Of a DNA stretch of 64,000 bases, positions 41,634 through 53,187 are shown in pieces. The notes under the pieces are model-generated. The model was not told the DNA's origin. It saw only the letters and a program-made list of their open reading frames with translations, and ran no database searches. Position 1 is the first letter of the stretch. The number at the start of each line of letters is the position of its first letter. Origin of the DNA: Ananas comosus. Lineage: Eukaryota > Streptophyta > Magnoliopsida > Poales > Bromeliaceae. The DNA lies in assembly GCF_001540865.1 (NCBI RefSeq), contig NW_017893410.1, positions 1 to 64,000 on the forward strand, written 5' to 3'. Position numbers and translations under genes: made by a program.

Positions 41634-43984
41634 TTAGTTGGATCCATTTAATTCAGAGTTTTTCCTCATGCTTTTGAGGAATGAGCCACTCTTGGTGATC
41701 TCCCGGAGGGGCTTGTTGGTGAAGCGGATGAGGTTGTAAGCCCAAGCTCCGGCCACCGTCCCCGCGGTGGGGCCTACGATGTACACCCAAATTCCGGTGT
41801 ATCGGTGCAGCACGATCGCCGGCCCCAGGCTTCTCGCAGGGTTCATCGATGCTCCCGATATCGGCCTATTAAAATAAAATAAAAAATTAATCATAATTTT
41901 AAAACAAAAATTAGTTCATATTAGTTTCGAACTTTTTTCACCCAGATATGAATGAATTATTTTATTAGAAGATGTAATTAAATTGTGTGTTCATGCTCAT
42001 ACCCAGCGAAGAGCACGTTGAGTAGGATAGTGGCTCCCACGGCCAACCCAGCTAATTCTCCAATCTGAGCAAGAGAAAAGGTCATCATTACCTTAAACAT
42101 ATATATATATCCTATAAATTAACTCACGAATTTTGACTTGGTCTACCAAGTCAACTAACTTTGACCAATTAATGACCCAACCAATTAATTTTTTTTTTTA
42201 AAAAAAAATTGTAAGTGATATATCGTGTTTAATTATCATGCAGCTCACGAAACAGAATAAGTACAAGTTTGAAATTTCGAAAAAAAATGGTTACGTCAAG
42301 TGTTTCGTACAAACGAAGAGTTAACTAAAATTATCTTAATTATCACTTTAGCTTAATTGTAACTTACAGCTCTATTGTCGGTGGCTACGCCGGAGATGAC
42401 GAACATCAAGTAGAAGGAGATGATGAACTCGAGTACGAGAGATTGCACGTCGGACCCCGTCGGCACCGTCCCGAAGAAGTGCCCGTGCCCGCCGCCGAAC
42501 AACAAACGCAGCGTCCCGCTCGCCAGCGTCGCGCCCAGCATCTGGGCCACGATGTACGCCGGCACCTGCATCAATTGAAAGAATGTCTGACCAACTTTTC
42601 TACTAGAGAAGCAGAAGTCAAAATCTAGCTACAATAGTTGTATGTGGACCTGTTTCCACGGGAACCTTCTGCAAGTGGCGAAGGCGACGGTGACGGCGGG
42701 GTTGAAATGGGCGCCGGAGATGTGCCCGACGGAGTACACCATGACCATGACGACGAGCCCCCACACGATCGATATGCCGGGGAAGGTGATGGTGCCTCCC
42801 TTGCTCAAATTCACGGCCACCGAGCCGCACCCGGCGAATATCAGGAAATAGGTCCCGAATATCTCTGCAATGATCTAAGAAACAAAAAACGCAAAGCGAA
42901 AACAAAACGAGAGAAAATTAAATGATTAATTGCCCGTAAGTTTATATTAGTAACAAAATTACAAACCAAAAAATTAAAAAATAAGATAGTAAAAATAGAA
43001 AATATAAGATGAAATGAAAAATATATTAATATATTTTAGGGTGATAAATGCGCCGATCATGTAGTTGGATGGTACGTGACGGGTTTATTAATTATTAATT
43101 TTTCGGCCAACGACCTTTTCTCGTGTTAATTGAATGCACTTCGTAAATATTATTGTACTCTGTTTTGTGTGGAGCACGAGAGGAACAAATTTTTTTTTTA
43201 AAAAAAACTTTTTTCGTACTCGTATCTTTAAGTAAAGCATTATCGTGACGTTATTATATACATAATAATTTCTAATGCCCATTAATTTATAGATTGCTTA
43301 AAAAATAATAAAAAAAATATAGATTAAGACTACTATACTATATTGAGGAAGTACAAGAAATTACCTATTTTTAATTTTTTTTGCTTTTGTTTTGGCCACT
43401 GAATAAATATTATTATTCTGAAGGACAAGTCAAATTTAAAGGGACTATTATTATATGATTTTAAAATTTTCAATTCAAAAATTAAAAAATTAAAAGCACC
43501 GACTGTCTTATATTTTGAATAGCATAGTAATTCTCCACAAAGTATATATATAATATTTTATAGATACACCGTATATATTAGCATACGTAATAATTAGTAG
43601 TTTAACATATATAAGAATTTCGGCTAATATTTCATCAAATACAGAGAGGGAGAGATGTATAATAACCTGCACAATTTGAGATCACAATTAATCAAAGCTC
43701 TAAAAACAATGAAAAGAAAAACATTTTGACAATTTGTTTAATTTTCTAACAAAAAACCTCATTAATTATTATGTTAAAACTCATAAGGGTCTGAGACTTA
43801 AGTTCCTAATTTTTGAAAAAAAAAAGAGAAAAAAGATGCGAGTGAGAGATGCTTCACCGACCTTTTGCATGAACTGAACAGAGATGCCTGAGCTGCAACA
43901 TCCTTTGCTTGTGGAGATCTCATATGCCGCCTCCTCTCCTCCCCTCCCTTCCTCCAACCCATTCTCAACTTTATTTCCACTCAT
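41634..43984 (-). CDS. NOD26-like intrinsic protein (aquaporin), NIP subgroup I, 279 aa
   Basis: A six-helix channel of the MIP family; subgroup I NIPs pass glycerol, lactic acid, arsenite and other small neutral solutes, with low water flow. Five minus-strand exons: 43862-43984, 42650-42874, 42368-42565, 42003-42064 and 41634-41865. Both NPA boxes are intact: GAHFNPAV (Asn99) and GASMNPARS (Asn211). The aromatic/arginine filter reads Trp79, Val199, Ala208 and Arg214, the W-V-A-R set of subgroup I, not the G-S-G-R set of silicon transporters such as Lsi1. The N-terminus (Glu/Gly-rich, 41 aa) is a separate exon. The C-terminus has RKNSELNGSN, with a serine in the position often phosphorylated by calcium-dependent kinases in NOD26-like proteins; that role is inferred. 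All phases agree. Confidence 0.96.
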
Positions 43985-43990
43985 CTTAGT

Positions 43991-44023
<33 letters not shown>

Positions 44024-44145
44024 TTACTTTTACCCAAAGAGAGAGAGAAAGAGAAAGACACCAAAAATAAGATCTAGCAAAAGAGAGCTACTCCAAGGGC
44101 AAGGGAAAAGCCTCAAACTTGGGTTTCTATTTATATTGGCAACAA

Positions 44146-44196
<51 letters not shown>

Positions 44197-44200
44197 CCAA
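43985..44200 (-). promoter_or_regulatory. NIP gene promoter and leader
   Basis: Read on the minus strand, 'ccaatataaatagaaacc' at about 44123-44140 is a strong TATA box (TATAAATA) 140-150 nt before the ATG at 43984. The leader between them is CT-rich. A long (GA)n microsatellite (about 44150-44192) lies just upstream of the TATA box. Confidence 0.6.
44150..44192. repeat. (GA)n microsatellite
   Basis: About 20 uninterrupted GA dinucleotides just upstream of the NIP TATA box. A GA-rich motif so close to a promoter can act as a GAGA-type element, but that is only a possibility here. Confidence 0.9.
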
Positions 44201-45632
44201 TATAATATGGCATAAGCTAGAAAGAGAGAGAGAGAGTCCCTCAACTATAAGTTATCTTGAAATAGGCCTTACAACCCTTTTTTTTTCGGGTCAATTAAGA
44301 TCACTGCAAATTTAGTGAATTACGGATATATTTCTGTAAAGTTCAATTTTTATAAATTATTTATACAAAAGTTGTAATATTTTCCGATATATTCTTGCCG
44401 TTAGAATCCGTTAGAAAAATTTAGTTAACCATCGATTAAATACTTTATCCGGATTAATTTTTGACATTTTTATCCCTCTTATATTATATTGCTATAATTT
44501 TTAGAGGGACATATCTGTAATGGCAAAATTGAAAATATAAATAGTTTTCTAACGGTAACAAACCAAACCAGAGGGATATATCTGGAAATATTAGAATTTT
44601 TTAAGGAATAACTTATGAAAGTTGAACTTTACAGTAATATATTTGCAATTCACTATATTTGCATGAACCTGTATGTAATTAACTTTTTTTTTTTTATTAA
44701 TATATTTGCTCTGTTCTTTTAAGCTATTTAAGTCAATTGAGCTGAAAAATTTGTGACAATGAGTAACCTGCAATTCCGCCAAATTTTATGGCTATAATTA
44801 TCCTTCGGTTCAAGTAAGTATGAACTTCGCTAATGATTAATGACCAATTAATAGCTAATGGAGCTACCATTATACGTAAAAATTTTAATTAAATTAACTA
44901 AACTGCAACAAAAGTTGACAGAATGTTAGCATATAAAAAAAAAATTAAATGAGGGGGTCTCCATGTATCCATTTTCTGTAACACCTTTAAAATATAAAAT
45001 TATTTTATATAAAATATAATGTGACTAAATTTTTTGACTCGATTATATTTGGGCGGTGGTTGGCCTCCAAAAATTAAAAAAGTTAAGCATATATACTAAG
45101 ATTAGAGTAATCCTAAAATGAATGATCTCTTAAAAAGCGGAGCTTCTAATTTTTATCTTTTCTTTTCATCCATATATATATATATATGTTAGAACTACTA
45201 TACTTTTATGAGTATAAATTTTTTTATACTTATAAATTTTCAACCGTTGGATAAAGAGATGTGCAGTTAGAATGATAGTGGTCTCCGATTAGAATGGTAA
45301 TGATTCTCTAGGATTAAGTGGGTAGTTAATTAAATAGTATGATCTAACGAGTAAAGATGGTCCAAGGAATAGATCTAACGGTCGAAATCTTATATTAGCC
45401 GAACTCTCTGAATTGACTAGCAAAGTATATATATATATTTAGTATCTAATGAGTAAGAAATGTAACGGGCATAGACTATGGAGAGGGGAATTTAATGGGA
45501 GATGGTTGAAAGGCGTGAAGGCCTAAATTTGGTCTTCGTCCAACACAGAAGAAAAAACAGTGAGATCGAGTGGTGGGAGAGCATGGCATTGAAAGCTGCT
45601 CCAACAACCCACCAGCACAATATTTTAAATTT

Positions 45633-45670
<38 letters not shown>

Positions 45671-46430
45671 AGAGAGAGAGATATAAAGAGAGAGAAACAG
45701 AGAGAGAGAGATATATATTTAAAGCTTCATGCACACACAGTTAATGAGATCGATCACAACAGACATAGAAGCAAGGATAATGAATGAAATATTTATATAT
45801 ATCCATGTCACACTTAATTGAGTAGATGTGTGTTTTAGAGTGTAACGCATGCATGTATGGATAATCTTTGTAACATCCAACGTTGTGGTTTGGTGTTGTT
45901 GTTGTCCTGCTGCTTGTTGCTTCACCTCTGATTGGTTGCTCTGCGAGTCCTGAAGTGATTAATATTATAATTATGTTCTTTTGTTTATGCGTGTGGTAGC
46001 TCTAATAACTCTACTAATTAATAACTCTCTTATAGCACTTTCTTTTAAAATTATACTGAATTGGATTAATCGCTACCTATTTGGACAGGGATCTAATTAC
46101 TGTATATTTTTTTTGTATATCTTTCATGAATCACATAAAAAATCACCCTATATTGTTGTTGGGCATTAAAGTGTAGTAGGAGAAATCAAGTTGCAATATA
46201 TATCGAGATACATACGTATCTTTTATTGCCACCTCAATTTTTACCTACTTAATTTTCAAAGTACATGTTATAATTTTGTCCATTACCCAAATTTACCATT
46301 GGGATTATCTCCAGGAATATGGGCAAATTGGTCCGCGCCATTTGAATAGATCGTAGCCGTTCTATATATTCTTGCCTTATCAACTGATGGTAAGAGATGA
46401 ATTAATCTAAGAACAAATAATCACTTTCAA
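44201..46430. other. AT-rich spacer upstream of NIP
   Basis: No exon recognised. It contains TA runs near 45173-45186 and 45426-45440 and a (GA)n tract at about 45635-45712. Confidence 0.45.
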
Positions 46431-46446
46431 AACATAATGAAACATA

Positions 46447-46602
46447 CCGACTGTCCTTAGTGCAAGTGACAAAGGGCCTGATGATTGGTACTTAAGGTCT
46501 CAAGTTCGAATCCTAGTTAATTCACATTTTCAACTAAATTTGTTTTTTTTAAAAATAAATAAAGCAAGTAGTATGCTACTTTTCTCTCTCTAAAAAAAAA
46601 AA
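46447..46602 (+). mobile_element. tRNA-derived SINE, copy 5, with 16 bp duplication
   Basis: Plus-strand copy with 'ttagtgcaagtgacaaagg' (box A region), 'aagttcgaatcc' (box B) and an A tail. Flanks carry 'aacataatgaaacata' at 46431-46446 and 46603-46618, a perfect 16 bp target-site duplication. Confidence 0.93.
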
Positions 46603-46772
46603 AACATAATGAAACATATATAATTTGGTGTTTTTGTTATTAAGGGTGGATTAATTAGTAGTGAAAATTCTCTATGGAGGTATAGGAGAACTTTTTTGTA
46701 GTAATTTTGGCGTGGCTTCTTTGCTAAACATTTTGTATATATATCTTTTGTAAATAATTTTCTTTGATGAAG

Positions 46773-46917
46773 TTTTTTTTTTTTTTTTTTTTGAGAGAGA
46801 TAGGTAGCACGCTACCCGCTTTGTTTATTTCATTTAGAAATAAACTTGGCTGAAAATGTGAATCAACTAGGAATCGAACTTGGGATCTCGGGTACCAACC
46901 ACCAAGTCCTTTGCCAA
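46773..46917 (-). mobile_element. tRNA-derived SINE, copy 6 (5'-truncated)
   Basis: Minus-strand copy with a T run of about 19, the shared body and box B (gaatcgaacttgg), ending inside the box A region. Flanks read 'tttctttgatgaag' on the left and 'tttcttcgatgaag' on the right, a target-site duplication with one mismatch. It lies only about 170 bp from copy 5. Confidence 0.9.
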
Positions 46918-46931
46918 TTTCTTCGATGAAG

Positions 46932-48046
46932 TTTTTGTTTTCCCCTGTGAGAGGTTTTCTCCCCCATTTTTATATAAAAATAATAATAATAAAAATAATT
47001 GGGCATCTTTCTTATAACCCACTATATATATGTAGCTTTGGGTGTGCTTTTATTGAACTCTGATAAAATTATAGTGTTGATCACATAATGTTTCTAAAAA
47101 GTAGGACACATATATATATGTATGTCATAATTTGGGGATATATAGGTAGTTAGTATTGGTAATTGGAAATTGGAAGATACATATATAAGATAACGTAATA
47201 TTGTTTTAGTTGTACGTACTACGTAGTAGATCCAATTTTGTGAGGAAATTTAGAAAATAAAATTAATTAATTCCTAGGACGCCACTTCCTAATTGAATTC
47301 ATTGCAATTAATAGCCGAGAAATTAGATACACTATTACACGAAAGTGATGCAAAACTGTTTTTCATGATCGTAATCTGAATATTTGTATAGCTTAGGGTT
47401 GTTATAGTGTGAATGAGCCCAAAGTTTTTTTTGAGAGATATGAATGAGGCCAAAGTTGTTTCAACTTTATTTGATGTAGTAGCTTTTTTACTTTGTCCTT
47501 ATGAGAAAGACCTATCTTTTTTTTCTTTTGTTTTTTGGAAAAAATGTAATCACCAAGAGATAATGTATGTAATGGTTACTAGTGAATGTCTATTAGATAA
47601 TGTGCTAGTTAGGAAATGGTTTCGTACACATATATAACATTTTAACTGGCGTGGATGAAAATGATTAAACACAGTATGTGCATGTTGCGCTGATAAGAGA
47701 GGTGAACCTTGTCAATTATTTGTGATAAATTGCATTGTTATTTTCCAAAATTCTGCAAAAATTGGACTTTGACTCTCATTTTTTAAATGTGAATTTAATA
47801 TTTTCTCAACTCTCGCAAATACAAACACACACAATGTTCACACTCCATTCAAATTAATATGAAGATCTATAAGAAGAATCCTTTTTTCGCATTTTTCAAT
47901 GTGTTTGGTAGAGATTAACCGTGTCGCGTTGCGACGGTTTACCCTATAATCACGGGAAACCCTTGGAAATTAATCATACGAGGACCGTTAGCGTGTCATT
48001 TTCCATGTATACATTACCTTAGAAAACATGCTGACCTCTAATAGTT

Positions 48047-48050
<4 letters not shown>
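46932..48050. other. AT-rich spacer
   Basis: No gene recognised. A 74-codon open frame at 47413-47637 shows no family resemblance or promoter and I treat it as chance. Confidence 0.45.
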
Positions 48051-48112
<62 letters not shown>

Positions 48113-48252
48113 GAAAGGTAGCATGTTATCCGTTTCGTTTATTTTATTTAGAAATAAACTTAGCTGAAAATGTAAATCAACTAGAATTCGAAGTTAGGTC
48201 TTGGATACCAACGATCAAACCCTTTTACTACTTGCGCTAGAAATGATCGGTA
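48051..48252 (-). mobile_element. tRNA-derived SINE, copy 7, with very long poly(A)
   Basis: A minus-strand copy whose tail is an unbroken T run of about 59 nt (48051-48109). The body and box B are diverged (gaattcgaagtt). Flanks share 'taatagttgagttt' on the left and 'taatagctgagttt' on the right, a target-site duplication with one mismatch. Confidence 0.9.
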
Positions 48253-49600
48253 TAATAGCTGAGTTTAAGTTGGGCAAACCCAGCACCTTACACTTATACT
48301 TATTGAAGAATCTCAACTTAAATTTTGAAAACTAATATTTATATTATAAGTGACATGTACTACTTATGGAATTGGTAATTAAGTTAATTTGTTATATATT
48401 ATTGCATCTTTATCTTATGAAAGGAGGGAAATTTTTAGCCAATTTAAAATATAAGAGAGGTGCAATTTGATGAATTAGTTATATTTATGATTTTTTGAGT
48501 TCAAAAATCATAGATTAGACCTACAACAAAGCGGCCAAATAGATACATATCGTAAATTATGAAAACCTATTTCACAAACATCATGGAAGCTAAGCAGAGA
48601 AAGCAACGATCGAACATTATAAACAATGGCCAATATTCAATTCATATGATCTAGGTCTCCAAAATTTATTAAATGTTTTGATGTAGAATAGATCATATCC
48701 AACGGTTTAGATTTAATTTTATTATATTTTATTATATTTATATATTTGAGACCTCTTTTAGCAATTAATGGACTAAATATGTAGTTGAGAGATTAGCTTA
48801 CGCACAGATGACATCATGCTTACCACATATTAGTAAATAAAAAAAAATTTCTCATATTACTTTTTCTCGTTTAGGAAATTAAAGAGCATTTAATTATTTC
48901 AGTAGTGGGGAGGTAGCACCATTTTTACTTGTCGTTGATAATAGTAAATGCAAACTTAGCCTTCACACTTTAATATTCGTGTTGACAATTTTGTCAATAA
49001 GTCCTCATAATCTCCTACGATCATAAAGCCAAGCGTGACAGGGACCCGACAATCCAATAAATACGGGGTTACTAAGTGTGGAAAATTTGGATCTCACTTT
49101 TTGCATGCTTGTTTTATTATTTTTTTTCTATATTATTCTTCTTCGCTCTTTTTTTGACCGTTAAAATTTGTCACTTACCCTTCCTTTGTCTAAAATAGAG
49201 ATTATTGTGTCGATCTAGTCTACCATAATTACCATAGTGGATGATTATAATAATAGACAGAAACAAGTCCAAACCATAATTACTTCATATACTAAATATT
49301 AAAATATAAAAATACTATTTCTTTTCCAGCTTAAACTATCTACACTCTTATATGAATCCCCAATATGAAATGATGACTTGACAAGCTCTCATTTTTTTTA
49401 ATTTACGTTTCATCTCCATTTCTAAATGCTCAACCCTTTACCTCTCTACATTTAATTACATTCATCATATTCCATCAATTAGTGAGCTTAATTTGTAACT
49501 CCAATCCACTCCCCTCCACCATTAATCCCCCCACCCCCTCTTTTTTGCATAACATGTTATTTTCCATGCAAAAAAGAAGATTATCATCTAATCTCTCACC
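48253..49600. other. AT-rich spacer
   Basis: No exon, RNA gene or clear repeat recognised. C-rich strings at about 49500-49540 precede the next region. Confidence 0.4.
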
Positions 49601-49699
49601 TCGCACTCATCTCCTTCTCTCTATCTCATTGTGTTAACAAAGATTATCAGGATAATGAAGAAGAAGAGCATACGAAGAACTTTGTCTCCTTCAAGAAGT

Positions 49700-49915
49700 A
49701 TTGTCCTGTAAAGTCCAGCCGTAGCCCATATAAGTGCTCGCGCAGGCCGGTCTACGCTGGAGCCCTCGCTCGCCGTGAACTGTCGCCACTCGGCTGCCTC
49801 CTCGCGCGGCTCGCGCACGCCCACACTGGGCCGAGGGGAGTGGCGTCCTAGCCTCCTCTTCGCGGGGACGTTGTGCGGGAGCTCGCCTCTCAAGAATCGC
49901 AGGGACTTCTTGGTA
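49700..49915. other. GC-rich island, possible captured gene fragment
   Basis: About 215 bp at over 60% GC stand in flanks below 35% GC. Overlapping open frames occur on the minus strand (49621-49893 and 49691-49921), but neither resembles a protein I know, and neither has a plausible promoter. It lies about 560 bp upstream of a Helitron 3' end (50477), so a host exon captured by a Helitron is a reasonable reading. A decayed gene is the alternative. Confidence 0.4.
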
Positions 49916-50319
49916 AATCAAATTGTTTAAGTATTAGGATTTCTGTGGTTGATGTGATGGCAAGACTGTATCGGTTTAGATATGGCAGTTTGGTGATGCA
50001 GATGAGGTGTTTGTTTATAGGTTACAATGAAAATTCAGAAGTGACTCGGCGCGGGAAGCAACTACCAGCTGAAAATTAAGAAGATGTATAAGATTTGGAT
50101 GAGTAAGAGAAGTGCTCCAAAAAAGTATTAGTTTTTTTAAGATTGATGTTTTTTGTTTTATTTTCATCTTATGACCATTTTTTTGAGTAGACACGGTTGT
50201 GGGCAAAATTTCTTTCGTAGATTAAAAAGTATGATGTGGAGACTGGAGCCTGAGACCCCACCCAAAATTTTCGTAATCCAGAAACGTTAAGTTATTATTT
50301 ATGTATTTCATATGCTTCT

Positions 50320-50477
50320 AGCCATAATTTTATTTTTTAACAATTGAATTTAGTCATACAAATTGACTGTGCTTAATATGATATAACTTCCTATAAACTG
50401 TAAATATAAATTTTATTAAAATTTTAAAAATTTATTTTTATTATCTACCCGCTGTATCGCGCGGGTCTCTACACTAG
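50320..50477 (+). mobile_element. Helitron 3' end, second family
   Basis: A hairpin with stem ACCCGC (50447-50452), 8 nt loop and GCGGGT (50461-50466) is followed by 11 nt, then CTAG (50474-50477) and host T. This is the standard Helitron terminus. The sequence before the hairpin differs from the other two Helitron ends in the window. The 5' end was not found; it may lie upstream of the GC-rich island at 49700. The start given here is arbitrary. Confidence 0.65.
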
Positions 50478-52153
50478 TTAGAGAATGACTTTTGTATTAT
50501 TTAACATGATGTGTATCAAAGTAAAGTCTCAAGCCCCGAAGAAAAGTATTAATATCAGCATATAAAAATATTAATTATTTTCTATCAGCTTAATTTTTTA
50601 AAGAATAACGACACTTTTCTTTATGTAAGAAGACTATAATTCTATTTCTTCGGAGGCTAATCGGCGTCAAAATGGTATGAAGAAAGATTGTGGCAATGTG
50701 GGGTAGTCTCATGCTCCATCAATCGACAGAAAAAAAAGAAAAAAAGAAGACTTAAGGCGTATGCACGTCAAAGTGAAAATCTTTGCACTATGATCTCCTT
50801 TTCTAGAAGGGCACATCTCTATCCATGCTTGAGGCCGTTCTTTTTCATTGTTTACGGATTAATCGTTGTTAAAGTAATGTAAAATAAATTTTATTCTTTA
50901 AAAAACTTAAGTTTTTAGAAAATGGTGTATTTAATATTTGTATTCAACAATAGTCAAGGAAAAGATTATATTTGATTTTTCTGTTGAGCTATTTCGTAGT
51001 GTTAAACTGCCACGTATCTATACAATAATATTAAAGAGTTAAATCCTAGCGACACGGTATTTTTTTCTTATTTCATGGTTGAGTGACAACTAAACTCACT
51101 CCAATTTTTCTTCTCTCTCTTAGCCCCTTCTTCCTCTCTTAATTCGCTCCCTCACTTATTCACTATGGGTGTATAAATAGAACTGCTCTATTCCATTTAT
51201 AAAGGGTAAAGACTCTATCGACTCTTTATTAATTTGAAATTAATACTTCAATTTAACTTTTTGATAACAATGTATGGAACCCCCTCAATTATGGACCATT
51301 GAAATTGGTTCCTCAATTTTAACTTTTTTTATTAATATCCTTTTGGCTTTTCTTATTTTTCTATTTTAGTTTTTTAACTTAGTTAGATTGAAAATTCTAT
51401 CAAAGTTAATAACTCTACTAGTTATTAATTGTTAATTGGCAAATTTTCATTTACTAATTAAAAACGGATTGAAATTATTAAAAATTTGATGAAATTATCA
51501 ATTAATTTGATAAAATCTCTAATTTTTTGACTAAAATCATTCCATTCAAAAATATTAGAAGTTAAGCGGTTTGAATTTTAAAAATTAACAAAGTGGCAGT
51601 TGTTTTGGTATGATTTTTTGCCTCAAGTATTATTAAGTGTATAAGATATTTCAATTTAAGCAAGTGTAGTTATTATTAACGCTTAATAATTACTGATGTA
51701 TGCTTAAGACAAATTTGTCTATCCGTCGTGAAGTGCGAGCGCTTAACTAGTGTAGAGCGAAAGGAATCCCAAAAAAGAGCATTTGCAAACATTTTTCCAC
51801 TTTACTTTTGCAAATAAGGGTGGTGTGTGCTAGCCTTTTGAATCCTTGATTCTAGGGTCCACTGGAAAATTATTTTTCATTTCATAACTAACTACATGAT
51901 ATCTTTCTATTCTTTGATACCAACCACTTAATGACAACTAATTTTGCATGAATTTCTACAATTCATGCAAACCCATTCGAAAACAATCAGCACTGTTCAC
52001 TATTGATGAAAATTCTTAAAATTTTAAAAATTTGGGTTTGCAAGTGATTTACATTATTGCATATTAATTATAGATTGTGAGCATAACTACTGCTTTATCT
52101 TCCAAAATAATTAATGCAACAAAACTGTGGTTGGAATATACAAATTGATGATC
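50478..52153. other. AT-rich spacer
   Basis: No exon or RNA gene recognised. Confidence 0.4.
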
Positions 52154-52170
52154 TACTTCACCAAATAGTC

Positions 52171-52342
52171 TTTTTTTTTTTTTTTTTTTTTTTTTGAGAG
52201 AGATAGGTAGCACGCTGCTACCTGCTTCGTTTATTTCATTTAGAAATAAACTTAGCTGAATATGTGAATCAACTAGGATTCGAACTTGCATCTCGGGTAC
52301 CAACCACCAAGCCCTTTGCCACTTGCGCTAGGGACGGTCGGT
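52171..52342 (-). mobile_element. tRNA-derived SINE, copy 8, with 17 bp duplication
   Basis: A full-length minus-strand copy: T run of about 26, body, box B (ggattcgaacttg), box A region (gccacttgcgctaggg) and 'acggtcgg' end. Flanks carry 'tacttcaccaaatagtc' at 52154-52170 and 52343-52359, a perfect 17 bp target-site duplication. It is the best copy from which to read the family structure. Confidence 0.96.
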
Positions 52343-52359
52343 TACTTCACCAAATAGTC

Positions 52360-53187
52360 AACATTCACATATTGATAAATGTTGATCTTTTAACAAATCT
52401 CTACTACTGGAACAATTTATAGGTTCAGATCACATGGGTGAACCTATAAGTGACCTTTTTGGTCCTCAATGGGCCATGAAAACTATTGTTGTGGTAATGG
52501 ACCCGGTCTACAACTATTAAGCTTTGGGCCTATAGCCTCACCAAAGCTAGGCTTGAAGCCTAATCTGGCCCAATAGACTCGGTGTAGACCGGGCCAAGTG
52601 TTGGGCTTGGGCCTACTTTAGTGTTCGAGTAGAAATCATTGCATGGACTCAGTTCACTAGGCGATTCGTGGACCGTAGAGCTATTTATGCCCCGCGAGGA
52701 AAACTGTCAAATGGTTCATGATGACGTGGTGGACCATCTCCAGGCTCTTATAAGCTACAGTATTTCCGCTAGGGCAGGGTGAGATTCACCTGCAAGCAAA
52801 TCTCTTCCGTTCATTATCATTAATGAACAGCAGAGATTGAGCACTGGACAATCAAACGGTGGATATCACGCGACCGCATGCGAAACCATCCGCACAATAG
52901 TTCGATCCCCAATATGCTTCGATTATACTGTTGCTCCCGCGACTGGGTTTTATCGATCCGCGACCGAGTTTGCGTCTTTGGGGTCTATCCTGCTCAACCG
53001 AACGCCTCTCCTTCGTTGGTTTCTTCCTCCCCAAATCGAAACCCTCGTTCGAATTGCGCGAATCCCGAAGAATCCGCTCTTCTTCTCCTTCTTCTCCTTC
53101 TTCTCCCTCCATGATCGAGCACCATTGACGATAGGGCAAAGCTAAGCTATCGCCATCGTCGTCGTGTCGAACCCTAATCGCGAACTC
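52360..53187. other. Promoter region of the FYVE-SYLF gene
   Basis: About 830 bp of near-average composition. From about 52900 it becomes CT-rich (cttcttctccttcttctcc) as in many plant leaders. No TATA box was recognised, which suits a constitutive TATA-less promoter. No other gene was seen. Confidence 0.4.

Noticed and set aside
42618..42925. Alternative frames over NIP exon 2 on both strands
   Set aside because: They are shadows of the aquaporin exon, whose own frame carries HISGAHFNPA.
43884..44315. Long plus-strand open frame over the NIP leader
   Set aside because: It is a product of (CT)n/(GA)n runs and lies antisense to the NIP first exon and promoter.
47413..47637. 74-codon open frame in a spacer
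   Set aside because: No recognisable domain, codon pattern or promoter; expected by chance in AT-rich DNA of this size.
49621..49921. Arg-rich minus-strand genes in the GC island
   Set aside because: Overlapping frames without homology, splice logic or promoter; a captured fragment fits better.
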